A stretch of DNA of 64,000 nt from the NCBI GenBank assembly GCA_902584995.1, contig CACICF010000001.1:62001-126000 (forward strand). The letters are read 5' to 3'. How positions within the stretch are numbered: position 1 is the first letter of the stretch; each line of letters opens with the position of its first letter. Origin of the DNA: an uncultured Pelagibacteraceae bacterium. Lineage in GTDB: Bacteria; Pseudomonadota; Alphaproteobacteria; Pelagibacterales; Pelagibacteraceae. Positions 31,615 to 40,221 of the stretch are shown here, piece by piece. Under the pieces are notes generated by a model. The model was given only the letters and a program-made list of their open reading frames with translations, was not told where the DNA came from and did no database searches. The translations under genes and the position numbers were made by a program.

Positions 31615-34266
31615 TTAAAAGTTTAAAGATATATCTCTGTGGATAGAATTACATTTTGAAACATATATAGCTTGTTCTTTTGTAAGTTTTGATTGCAATC
31701 TTAATCCAATAGTCTCACTGATAACTTTGTCATGAGCATTTATTCTATCCATATATTTTTTCTTGAAATTTTTTCTCCAACCAACTTCTTGCTCAAATAA
31801 CGCAATAGTATCGGCTGTTGAGGATTGAAGTTTTTCAAAATCAACTTCGTCTTCATCCATTAAAGTGATAAGATAATCTAATTTATCGGCAAACTCATCA
31901 GATCCAGAAATTTCTCCGACTTTTTCAAATATATTATCTATAAACTCTATTGCATCAATGTAACCTCTGTTATCTATTTTATTTTTAAGAAGTTTCATTT
32001 CTTGCTCTAATTCTTCAAATTTTTCACCATCATTTATAAAACTCTTAATCAACAATAAATCTTCGTAAGCATTATCAACTGTTTTTCGATATTTTCTTGT
32101 TGCAAGATTTTTTGCTTTATTAATTTTGTTAAATTCATCATTTTTTGATTTCCATTCTTCTGGGATTTGACTACTTATCTCGTCTATTTCTAGTTTCACA
32201 TTTTCAATTTTTTGTTCAAGTTTGTTTTTATCTGAAACATCTTCATCATCTAAGTTTCTAATCTCAGCTTTATACTTATCTATCTTTTTATTTAATTTTA
32301 AAATCTTCTTTTGTTTCTTTCTTGTTTTAAAATGTAAGTCTCTGTAATCGACTGCATAATCGTTATATAATGTCTCTGTGCTTTTAACCTCATTAACAAG
32401 TTCAAAAGAGTACTTAGAATTATCAACATGGCGTTGGAAATAACTTAATTTATCTGCTGGTAAATTTGCAAGAATAATGTCGTCAAAGTCAGTTATACTT
32501 TTGTTTATTACATCAGCATTATTAGAGTAGTTTGCAAATTTATACTCTTGTAAGCAATATTGTAGTTTTGGATTCATCGGAGGTGGAGCAACATTAGACG
32601 TTAAATAAACCCTGTTTGGTAAATAATTTACTAGACTAGGGTATGCGCCCACAATTCCTAAACCGATAAGTTGTAAGATAATAAAAGGAACAACACCTTT
32701 CCAGATATCTAATGTTTGGACCACTTTTGGAGCTACACCTTTTAAATAAAATAAAGCAAATCCAAATGGCGGTGTTAAAAAAGAAGTTTGTAAATTAACA
32801 CCTATCATTACTCCAAGCCATACAGCTGTAACGTTTGCTCCTGTTTCAGCTAGCAATATTGGTGCAATTATTGGCACAACAACAACTGCAATCTCAATAA
32901 AATCTAAAAAGAAACCTAACAAGAAAATTACAATCATGACCACAACAAACTGAGTCCAAAAACCTCCTGGTAAATCTTGAAGAAAATCTCTTACTAATTC
33001 CTCACCACCAAATGCTCTAAAGCCTGATGTAAGCATCGCAGCACCAAGAAGGATTATAAATACCATTGAAGTAGTAATACAAGTCTCAGTAACTACTTCT
33101 TTTAAAACGTTTTCAGTTTTAAATGTTCTCCAAAAACTCCATGCAATACCATAAACGAGAATTGCTACAAAAAATGCGGTAATATAGATAGCACCTAAAT
33201 TTCTTTCTTCTAAATTTTTAACATTAAGTTCATATGTTGATGCAAGAAAGGTAATAGGTATTAATGATCCAATTATAAGAATTAAAGGATAAAATGCACT
33301 TTTCTTGCCTTCAAATAATCTATAACCAGCCATCAACGTTGCACCAATTGCTCCAATTGAACCAGCTTGGTTAACTGTTGCTATACCCATCAAAATTGAA
33401 CCCAAAACTGCAAAAATAAGTGCAAGAGGAGGAATAATTATAACAATTACTCGTAACCAAAATTTAAAATTAAATTCTCCTTTAAATGGAACTGGTGGGG
33501 CTACACCTTTTTTTATTCTCGCATAGAAAAATACATAGATCATGTAAAGCGCGACTAAAACGAGACCAGGCAAAAGAGCACCAAGGAACATATCACCAGC
33601 ACTTGAAGACCCAACTCTAAATTCTCCTGGCATGTTAAATTCTCCAGTGACTGCTTTGTAATCATTTTGACGGATGTTGTTTGCAACATCTGATGCGCTA
33701 GCTAATTGGTCAGCGATAATAATTAAAACAATTGATGGGGGTATTATTTGACCTAACGTTCCAGATGAACATACGATACCACTGGCAAGTTTCCTATCGT
33801 AGTTATTATTTAACATAGTAGGTAATGAGATTAATCCCATTGCAATAACAGTTGCCCCAACAATACCTGTAGTTGCTGCCAACAATGCCCCAACGAAAAT
33901 TACTGAAATACCTAGACCACCAGGAATTGGACCAAATAATTGACCCATTGTTATTAATAAATCTTCTGCAATTTTGGATTTTTGCAGCATAATTCCCATA
34001 AAAATAAATAAAGGAATTGCAATTAGGGTGTCAGTTTCAACATCCCAATAATTACTCCTAAAGTTTGTAATACCAGCAACAAGCCATTCTATCGGACCAT
34101 CAACTGCAAAATAAGCATCTGCATCACCTTCAAATAAATATCCAAAAAATGCAGCTAATCCAATTGATATTATAGCGGAACCAGGAAGCGCAAATGCTAC
34201 AGGATATCCAGAAGCAAGAGCGACTATCATTATTAAGACTAAAACTGCTAAGAAAAATAGTTCCAT
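31615..34266 (-). CDS. dctM: TRAP transporter large permease (DctM-type) with C-terminal coiled-coil extension
   Basis: Residues 1 to about 560 are a DctM-type TRAP large permease with many hydrophobic segments. It has the hallmark glycine-rich regions (GPIPGGLGISVIFVGALLAA, CSSGTLGQIIPPSIVLII, SFLTPPFGFALFYLKG). The polypeptide then continues for about 300 residues of charged, helix-forming sequence with heptad-like Glu/Lys/Leu patterns (for example KNKLEQKIENVKLEIDEI and EELEQEMKLLKNKIDN). Ordinary DctM proteins are 420-600 residues. The extension reads as one open frame with no stop. It lies three bases downstream of dctQ. Confidence 0.93.
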   Translation of the reverse strand: MELFFLAVLVLIMIVALASGYPVAFALPGSAIISIGLAAFFGYLFEGDADAYFAVDGPIEWLVAGITNFRSNYWDVETDTLIAIPLFIFMGIMLQKSKIAEDLLITMGQLFGPIPGGLGISVIFVGALLAATTGIVGATVIAMGLISLPTMLNNNYDRKLASGIVCSSGTLGQIIPPSIVLIIIADQLASASDVANNIRQNDYKAVTGEFNMPGEFRVGSSSAGDMFLGALLPGLVLVALYMIYVFFYARIKKGVAPPVPFKGEFNFKFWLRVIVIIIPPLALIFAVLGSILMGIATVNQAGSIGAIGATLMAGYRLFEGKKSAFYPLILIIGSLIPITFLASTYELNVKNLEERNLGAIYITAFFVAILVYGIAWSFWRTFKTENVLKEVVTETCITTSMVFIILLGAAMLTSGFRAFGGEELVRDFLQDLPGGFWTQFVVVMIVIFLLGFFLDFIEIAVVVVPIIAPILLAETGANVTAVWLGVMIGVNLQTSFLTPPFGFALFYLKGVAPKVVQTLDIWKGVVPFIILQLIGLGIVGAYPSLVNYLPNRVYLTSNVAPPPMNPKLQYCLQEYKFANYSNNADVINKSITDFDDIILANLPADKLSYFQRHVDNSKYSFELVNEVKSTETLYNDYAVDYRDLHFKTRKKQKKILKLNKKIDKYKAEIRNLDDEDVSDKNKLEQKIENVKLEIDEISSQIPEEWKSKNDEFNKINKAKNLATRKYRKTVDNAYEDLLLIKSFINDGEKFEELEQEMKLLKNKIDNRGYIDAIEFIDNIFEKVGEISGSDEFADKLDYLITLMDEDEVDFEKLQSSTADTIALFEQEVGWRKNFKKKYMDRINAHDKVISETIGLRLQSKLTKEQAIYVSKCNSIHRDISLNF

Positions 34267-34269
34267 ACT

Positions 34270-35259
34270 TTAATTTTCCTTACCATTTAAAATTTTATGA
34301 CTACTACCCATGAAATAGCTCGTAAACTGTAAAAGCATGGTAACTGCAAATACTGCTAAGTATACAGCCATCAAATATAAAAGGTATAAACCATTAGATC
34401 CTTGTTGTGTAACTTCAAAGGCAACCACCGGTCCATTTATTATACTTGCTTTTCCATTAAGTCCCAAAAATAAAACTATCAATACAAGTGGAACACCTAG
34501 AAGAGCCGAGCCTAAAAGATTTGTCCAAGCTTTTTTTCTTTCACTAAACGAAGAGTATAGCACATCTACTCTTACATGACCTTCGTGAATTAAAGCATAA
34601 GCGCTTGCAAATAAATATAGTGCAGCATACCAGAAACGAACAAGGTCTCCTTGAAAAGCTTGTTCATATGAAAATATAAATCTGGAAAGAACAATTATGA
34701 ACTCACTTACAACAACTAAAACTGCTAACCAAATAAATCCAACAGATTTTGTAAAGTAACCAATTACAAATGAAATTAATATAATTGGAAAATGTATAAA
34801 TGTAATTCTTTCTGGTGATTTCACCATAAAGGCTTTCACTTCTGGACTAAATATTGCTTCCCATAATCTTTCAACAACCATAAAAGAAATTATAAAGTCT
34901 GCAACACCAACTAAAAAGACCGCCCAAAAAGATGATCTAACCAAGTAAGCTGAAAATTTTGATAATATCTCTGAATCTCGTTCTAAAGATTGAGAGTAAG
35001 TTTTAAAAACATAAATTATTACTGCTACTATGCATATTAAATATACTCCAATTTGCATGAAACCATAATTTAAAGCAGATCCATCAAGTGCCTTTTTCTT
35101 GTAGCCAAACATTTCGTAATGAGAGAAAATTTTTTTAACTCCAGGCCAATCACTCCAAACTGTTAAAACATTATTTATTAGGAATGCTAGGGTGAAAGCT
35201 AATACTGAGTAGCTTAAAATTCTTAAATATAAAGATATTTTGCTGCTTTCTGAACTCAT
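34270..35259 (-). CDS. dctQ: TRAP transporter small permease (DctQ-type), long form
   Basis: The 329-residue membrane protein is longer than classical DctQ (about 160-200). The C-terminal half holds the recognisable DctQ part (FIFSYEQAFQGDLVRFWYAA, EGHVRVDVLYSSFSERKKAW). The N-terminal half adds several more hydrophobic segments, as in the mannitol/chloroaromatic TRAP subgroup. It lies between dctP and dctM and is separated from dctP by an 89-base gap that contains an intrinsic terminator. Confidence 0.9.
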   Translation of the reverse strand: MSSESSKISLYLRILSYSVLAFTLAFLINNVLTVWSDWPGVKKIFSHYEMFGYKKKALDGSALNYGFMQIGVYLICIVAVIIYVFKTYSQSLERDSEILSKFSAYLVRSSFWAVFLVGVADFIISFMVVERLWEAIFSPEVKAFMVKSPERITFIHFPIILISFVIGYFTKSVGFIWLAVLVVVSEFIIVLSRFIFSYEQAFQGDLVRFWYAALYLFASAYALIHEGHVRVDVLYSSFSERKKAWTNLLGSALLGVPLVLIVLFLGLNGKASIINGPVVAFEVTQQGSNGLYLLYLMAVYLAVFAVTMLLQFTSYFMGSSHKILNGKEN

Positions 35260-35299
35260 ATGAATTTAAATTTCTATTAGTAATACTTAATTTTAAAAT

Positions 35300-35329
35300 A
35301 AAAAAAAGGGCCCAAAAGAGGGCCCTTTT
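35300..35329 (-). terminator. Intrinsic terminator between dctP and dctQM
   Basis: An inverted repeat pairs 35304-35313 with 35320-35329 (AAAAGGGCCC/GGGCCCTTTT) around a six-base loop. Read on the minus strand, it is a G/C stem followed by a run of U, the classical form. It lies after the binding-protein gene and before the permease genes of the same transport system. Partial readthrough would make binding protein in excess, as is usual for such transporters; that effect is inferred. Confidence 0.88.
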
Positions 35330-35348
35330 AATATCAAATTAAGCTTGA

Positions 35349-36479
35349 TTACATTCCTAAAGCTCTGTTTCTTTGAGAAATGTAAGGTGAGTCAGACAAG
35401 TTAGTCCAAGATCCAATGTCTTTTCTTGCTTTTAAGAAGCTCGAATGAACTCTTTCAGCAAGACCACTGCTAGCTCTTGTTTCTTCAAACACTTCGTTAG
35501 CAGCTGATGCAAAGCCATCATAAACCTTGTCGCTAAACTTCTCTAGTTTAACACCATGATCATTGATCAATCTAGCTAAAGCCGCACCATTTTTAGCATT
35601 GTACTCAGACATCATTACGTCGTTTTCCATTGCTGCAGCAGCTTCAATCAATAATTGATCTGATTTGTTTAAGCTTGTGAACCAAGATTTGTTTGTTCCA
35701 CATGCTAACATTGATCCAGGCTCGTGCATACCAGGATAGTAGTAGTATTTAGCAGCTTCTTGGAATTTCATAGCTTCATCATTCCATGGACCTACCCACT
35801 CTGTAGCATCAATTGCTCCAGATACTAGGTTTTCGTAAATTTGTCCACCAGGTAATGAAACTGGAGATCCTCCAAGTTTACCAATTACTTGTCCACCTAA
35901 ACCAGGCATACGCATTTTTAAACCTTTGAAGTCATTAGGGCTTCTAATCTTTTTGTTAAACCATCCACCCATTTGAACTCCTGTGCTTCCACACATAAAG
36001 TTTTTAAGACCAAATTTGTCAGCTAGTTCATCCCATAACTCTTGACCACCTGCAAATCTAATCCATGCATTCATTTCAGTGTAAGTAAAACCAAATGGTA
36101 CCGCTGTAAAATAACCCCAAGCTGGATCTTTCTTCACCCAGTAGTAGTCAGCAGCATGGTACATTTGTGAGTTACCAGATGCAACTTCATCAAATGAGTC
36201 AAATGCTTTAACTCTTTCGTTCGCTGCATAATAAGTAACTTGAATTCTACCATCACTTATATCTGAGATTCTTTGTGCAAATCTTTGAGCTCCTGTTCCT
36301 AAACCTGGAAAGTCTCTTCCCCAAGTAGCAACCATTGATGCTTCAATTCTTTCAGCAGCAACAGCTGGAGCAGCTAAAGATGATGCAGCTACAGCAGCAA
36401 CACCTGTTGCAGCAGCAGCTTTAAAGAACTTACGTCTTGAAGGTGTTTTTTTAACCTTCAGCTTTTTGTCTTTAATCAT
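35349..36479 (-). CDS. dctP: TRAP transporter substrate-binding protein (2-oxoacid/2-hydroxyacid type)
   Basis: This 376-residue periplasmic binding protein has a twin-arginine signal (SRRKFFKAAAATG at residues 14-26, then an Ala-rich core ending APAVAA). The segments IDATEWVGPWNDEAMKF and AAKYYYYPGMHEPGSMLACG resemble TakP and lactate-binding TRAP proteins. With the hydroxy-acid enzymes upstream, this suggests a 2-oxo or 2-hydroxy acid substrate. A strong ribosome site (AGAGGAGAAA) precedes the start, fitting high expression. Many databases would label it mannitol/chloroaromatic type. Confidence 0.9.
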   Translation of the reverse strand: MIKDKKLKVKKTPSRRKFFKAAAATGVAAVAASSLAAPAVAAERIEASMVATWGRDFPGLGTGAQRFAQRISDISDGRIQVTYYAANERVKAFDSFDEVASGNSQMYHAADYYWVKKDPAWGYFTAVPFGFTYTEMNAWIRFAGGQELWDELADKFGLKNFMCGSTGVQMGGWFNKKIRSPNDFKGLKMRMPGLGGQVIGKLGGSPVSLPGGQIYENLVSGAIDATEWVGPWNDEAMKFQEAAKYYYYPGMHEPGSMLACGTNKSWFTSLNKSDQLLIEAAAAMENDVMMSEYNAKNGAALARLINDHGVKLEKFSDKVYDGFASAANEVFEETRASSGLAERVHSSFLKARKDIGSWTNLSDSPYISQRNRALGM

Positions 36480-36536
36480 TTATTTCTCCTCTTTAGTTAA
36501 TTAACTGCAGGATATTAAACACATATGTTACTTAGA

Positions 36537-36553
36537 GTCATTTTAAAAATGAC
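36537..36553. promoter_or_regulatory. 17-base inverted repeat upstream of dctP, possible operator
   Basis: GTCATTTT and AAAATGAC form a perfect inverted repeat around a single central A. It lies 57-74 bases upstream of the dctP start, in a 103-base gap after the upstream gene. Size and position suit a dimeric repressor site near the dctP promoter. The AT content of the genome makes chance palindromes common, but the GTCA/TGAC ends are less trivial. Confidence 0.35.
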
Positions 36554-36582
36554 AATATCCAGTGAAATACAACTTCAGATTG

Positions 36583-37536
36583 TTAATTTACTTTATTTTT
36601 ACAGTTTCCAGTTTTGAAAAATTCATCAATATTATCAATAGCTAAATTAGCCATCGCAGTCCTAGTTTCTTTAGTGGCACTACCTAAATGTGGAAGAATG
36701 AAAGCACTTTTGTGCTTATAATAACCTTTATTTAAATGTGGCTCATTTTTGTAAACATCTAATCCTACTGCATAAACTTTCCTTCTGTTAAGTGCATCAA
36801 TCATTGCCTCATCTTCAATAATGTCTCCTCTTGCAACATTGGTTACAACTGCGCCCTTTGGTAAATATTCAATTGTATCTTTATTAATCATATCAATTGT
36901 TTCTTTTGATGCTGGACAGCATACTGATAGCACATCTGATACAGATAAAAGATCTTTTAAATTATCATGATAAATAGCACCTTGCTCTTTATCTTCACTT
37001 AGTTTTGATCTGTTATGATAGTGAATTATCATACCAAGAGATTTTGCTACTTTTGCAATTTTTTGTCCAATTCTTCCCATCCCTAGAATTCCTAATCTAG
37101 TACCTGTAAGTTGTTTCCCAATTAAAAGATCAGCTGACCAAACCCATCCTCCTTGTCTTGCTTGCTCAATTCCTTCTGAAGCTCTTCTACATGCACCTAA
37201 AATTAATAATACTCCAATTTCAGCAGTAGCATCTGTTAAAACATCTGGAGTATTTGTTACAGCAATACCTCTATTTTTTGCTGCCTCTAAATCAATATTT
37301 CCAAATCCAACTGCAAAGTTAGAAAGTATTTTAATACTATCTGGTAATTGATTAATTGTATCAGCATCCAACTTATCAGTTAATGCTGAAAGTATACCAT
37401 CACAACCTTGGCTCATTTCTATTAATTTTTTTTGTGAGTAAAGTTCATCATTTAAATTTAGATTTGCATCAAACATTTCCTTTGCTCGATCTTCACAAGA
37501 TCTAAGCAATCTTCTAGTAACTAAAATTTTTTTCAT
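36583..37536 (-). CDS. D-2-hydroxyacid dehydrogenase (glyoxylate/hydroxypyruvate reductase-like)
   Basis: The 317-residue NAD(P)-dependent enzyme has the Rossmann motif LGILGMGRIGQKIAKVAKSL, the catalytic Arg region VTNVARGDIIEDEAMIDAL, and the His in ILPHLGSATKETRTAM. It matches the glyoxylate reductase branch of the family. It probably reduces glyoxylate, hydroxypyruvate or a related 2-oxoacid. It is 9 bases downstream of the GlcD-like gene, giving oxidising and reducing enzymes of 2-hydroxy acids side by side. Confidence 0.9.
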   Translation of the reverse strand: MKKILVTRRLLRSCEDRAKEMFDANLNLNDELYSQKKLIEMSQGCDGILSALTDKLDADTINQLPDSIKILSNFAVGFGNIDLEAAKNRGIAVTNTPDVLTDATAEIGVLLILGACRRASEGIEQARQGGWVWSADLLIGKQLTGTRLGILGMGRIGQKIAKVAKSLGMIIHYHNRSKLSEDKEQGAIYHDNLKDLLSVSDVLSVCCPASKETIDMINKDTIEYLPKGAVVTNVARGDIIEDEAMIDALNRRKVYAVGLDVYKNEPHLNKGYYKHKSAFILPHLGSATKETRTAMANLAIDNIDEFFKTGNCKNKVN

Positions 37537-37545
37537 ACAATTTGA

Positions 37546-38919
37546 TTAGTTTAAATCAAAGATTTTTCCAGGATTCATTATGTTATTAACATCTAATGAT
37601 CTTTTAATAGATTTCATAACAGGTACATTATCTGGATGTTCTCTAAGTAAATAATGTTTCTTTTGAAGTCCAATACCATGCTCTCCTGTAATCGTTCCCT
37701 CGAGTTCAAGAGCTTTATTAATTAAGTCATCACTGTATTGTCGGATTTTTTTTTGTTTTTCCTCATCATCTGGATCATAAAGTACTATTGAGTGAAAGTT
37801 TCCATCTCCTACATGTCCTACCATTGGTGCAGTTAATCCTAACTTTTGAACCTCCTTTTCTGCCCATGAAATACATTCAACTAATCTTGAAATTGGCACA
37901 CAAACATCTGTGGAATAAACTTTCATATCGTTACCCAAAGCTTTAACGGAGTAATAAACATCATGTCTCGCTTTCCATAATTTTTTCTGTTCTTCAGGTG
38001 ACGATGCCCATTGAAAATCACTTCCATCATTACTTTTTGAAATTTCTTCGACTATACCTATTGACTCATTGTTTGAATTTTCACTACCATGAAATTCAAA
38101 AAACAAAGTAGGTGATGCTTTTATGTTATCTAATTTTGAATATTTAATACTTATTTCCATTTGATCTTTATTTAGCATTTCGATTCTCGCTATTGGGACA
38201 CCATATTGAATAACCTCTTGAGCAGCTTTTACAGCTGAGTCTAAATCTGGAAAGTAACACACTGCACTCATTATACTTTCAGGTATCGGAGATAACCTTA
38301 ATTGAACTTCAGTGATTATTCCCAGAGTTCCTTCAGAACCAATAAATAAATTTGTTAAATTATATCCTGCAGAAGTTTTTTTTGTTCTGGCTCCAGTTTT
38401 AATAATATCTCCATTGGGTAGAACAACTGTTAAACCTGAGATTACAGTCCTCATAGTTCCATATTTCACAGCCATTGTGCCTGATGCCGATGTTGCAGCC
38501 ATTCCGCCAAGAGCAGCGTCTGCTCCAGGGTCTATTGGAAAGAATACTCCATCCTCACGAAGATATTCATTTAATTGTTTTCTAGTTACATTTGCCTGTA
38601 CTCTACAATCGAAATCTTCAGCATTGACACTCAATACTTTGTTCATTTTTTCAAGAGAAATTGTTATTCCATTTTGATTTCCAACAACATGACCTTCTAA
38701 GGAAGTTCCAGTACCAAAAGGAACAACCGGGATTTTGTGTTCATTACATAACTTTAATAACTGTGAAACTTCTTCATTAGTTTCAGGAAATACGACAGCT
38801 TTTGATAGAATTGGATCATAAGTATCTTCTCCTCTAGCATAGTTAGCTCTTGTAGACTCTGAGGTTGAAAACCTTCCATTAAAAATCTTTTTTAATTCCG
38901 TTTGAACAATCTCATTCAT
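37546..38919 (-). CDS. FAD-linked D-2-hydroxyacid dehydrogenase (GlcD / D-lactate dehydrogenase family)
   Basis: The 457-residue protein has an N-terminal PCMH-type FAD domain (VVPFGTGTSLEGHVVG, DPGADAALGGMAATSASGT). The C-terminal oxidase domain has HVGDGNFHSIVLYDPDD and GTITGEHGIGLQKKHYL, whose histidines are typical of the active site. It is single-subunit, with no GlcE or GlcF partner nearby, so it resembles D-lactate or D-2-hydroxyglutarate dehydrogenases more than three-part glycolate oxidase. The substrate remains open. Confidence 0.88.
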   Translation of the reverse strand: MNEIVQTELKKIFNGRFSTSESTRANYARGEDTYDPILSKAVVFPETNEEVSQLLKLCNEHKIPVVPFGTGTSLEGHVVGNQNGITISLEKMNKVLSVNAEDFDCRVQANVTRKQLNEYLREDGVFFPIDPGADAALGGMAATSASGTMAVKYGTMRTVISGLTVVLPNGDIIKTGARTKKTSAGYNLTNLFIGSEGTLGIITEVQLRLSPIPESIMSAVCYFPDLDSAVKAAQEVIQYGVPIARIEMLNKDQMEISIKYSKLDNIKASPTLFFEFHGSENSNNESIGIVEEISKSNDGSDFQWASSPEEQKKLWKARHDVYYSVKALGNDMKVYSTDVCVPISRLVECISWAEKEVQKLGLTAPMVGHVGDGNFHSIVLYDPDDEEKQKKIRQYSDDLINKALELEGTITGEHGIGLQKKHYLLREHPDNVPVMKSIKRSLDVNNIMNPGKIFDLN

Positions 38920-38957
38920 AATTAAATATTATAGAAGTTTCTTTTAAAAAATACAGT

Positions 38958-40124
38958 CTATTTAGAAAGCATCTTGCCTATATTTTCTAAGGCCTGCTGT
39001 ATGTTATCTCTGGATGCGGCAAAACTAAATCTCACATAATCTTGGCAAGTTTGCCCGAATGCAGTTCCAGGTACTATTGCTACTCCAGCTTCATGCATAG
39101 CTTTTTTACAAAACTCAGCGCCTGTCATTCCAGTTCCTTTTACATTTGGAAAAGCGTAAAACGCACCACCTGGTAAACTACATTCTACTCCTGGTAATTC
39201 ATTTAAACCTGTATGAATTAAATTTCTTCTTAAAGTAAATTTATCCAACATATCATTAATTGAGTCATCTGGACCATCTAAAGCGGCTATTCCAGCAAAT
39301 TGTGCTGCTGCATTTACACAAGATACACTATTGATTAATAATTTATTAACATGCTCAACAAGCTCTTTTGGCCAAAAACTCCAACCTAATCTCCATCCAG
39401 TCATTGAATATGCTTTGCTCCAACCCTCTAAAACAATAAGTCTATCTCTTAAATTTTCATAGTGGAAGAATGATGGCATTTCTTTGTAATCAAAAATCTG
39501 TCTACTATAGATTTCATCACTTAAAATAGTGACATGCGGATACTTTTCTAATTCTTTTGCAAAATAATCTATAACTGGTTTCTCAACAAAACTTCCTGTT
39601 GGATTGTTAGGATTAATTAAAATTAATAATCTTGTTTTATCAGTTATAAGTGAAAGTATTTTATCAGGATCAAACTTAAGATCTTTATCTTCAGTTAAAT
39701 CATAAGGTACTGGAGTTGAACCAGTATAATTAATCATTGACTCATAAATAGGAAACGCAGGTGTTGGATGAATTATTTCTGCTCCAGGTTCGCCATAACA
39801 CTGAATTGCATAACTCATTGTAGGTTTTCCACCTGGCATAATTAAAATTCTTTCAAAATCTATATCTGTGTTATAACGTTTTTTAATCCATCTAGTTACA
39901 GCCTGCCTACATTCTGGAATTCCATTTGACATAACATAACCATGATGACCATCATCTAAAGCTTTCTTGGCAGCCTCGACTACATGTTTTGGAGTTTTAA
40001 AATCTGGTTGTCCTAAACCCAAATGTATCATTGGATGACCTTTAGCCTCTAATGCTTTCGCCTCAGCTAAGACACTGAACGCAGACTCTGTTCCTAAATT
40101 TTCTAAACTTTTTGCTAATCTCAT
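38958..40124 (-). CDS. Class I/II pyridoxal-phosphate aminotransferase
   Basis: A 388-residue fold-type I aminotransferase. The cofactor lysine lies in LEGWSKAYSMTGWRLGW, the asparagine motif in INPNNPTGSFVEKP, and the phosphate/carboxylate arginine in YVRFSFAASRDNI. Family members take aspartate, aromatic acids or alanine. Its location between hydroxy-acid dehydrogenases hints that it converts a 2-oxoacid to an amino acid in this pathway. The symbol aspC is not assigned because the substrate is unknown. Confidence 0.9.
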   Translation of the reverse strand: MRLAKSLENLGTESAFSVLAEAKALEAKGHPMIHLGLGQPDFKTPKHVVEAAKKALDDGHHGYVMSNGIPECRQAVTRWIKKRYNTDIDFERILIMPGGKPTMSYAIQCYGEPGAEIIHPTPAFPIYESMINYTGSTPVPYDLTEDKDLKFDPDKILSLITDKTRLLILINPNNPTGSFVEKPVIDYFAKELEKYPHVTILSDEIYSRQIFDYKEMPSFFHYENLRDRLIVLEGWSKAYSMTGWRLGWSFWPKELVEHVNKLLINSVSCVNAAAQFAGIAALDGPDDSINDMLDKFTLRRNLIHTGLNELPGVECSLPGGAFYAFPNVKGTGMTGAEFCKKAMHEAGVAIVPGTAFGQTCQDYVRFSFAASRDNIQQALENIGKMLSK

Positions 40125-40148
40125 AAAAATTAATTTTAAGGTGTGAAA

Positions 40149-40166
40149 ACTAACTGAAAAGTTAGT
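40149..40166 (-). terminator. Weak hairpin, possible terminator after the tandem hydroxy-acid dehydrogenases
   Basis: ACTAACT and AGTTAGT form a perfect seven-base stem around a four-base loop, in the 97-base gap between the aminotransferase start and the upstream dehydrogenase stop. On the minus strand it is followed by TTTT. The stem has only two G-C pairs, so it may be a weak terminator or a leader hairpin of the aminotransferase mRNA. Confidence 0.35.
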
Positions 40167-40221
40167 GTATGTCTATTATATTTAATTTTTTTTACTTATT
40201 TTTTATATTAGTAATTTTTAT

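Noticed and set aside
31615-34266. Frameshift joining dctM to an unrelated downstream gene
   Set aside because: The frame is continuous, with consistent codon use and no internal ribosome site that I can see; a true long protein is simpler.
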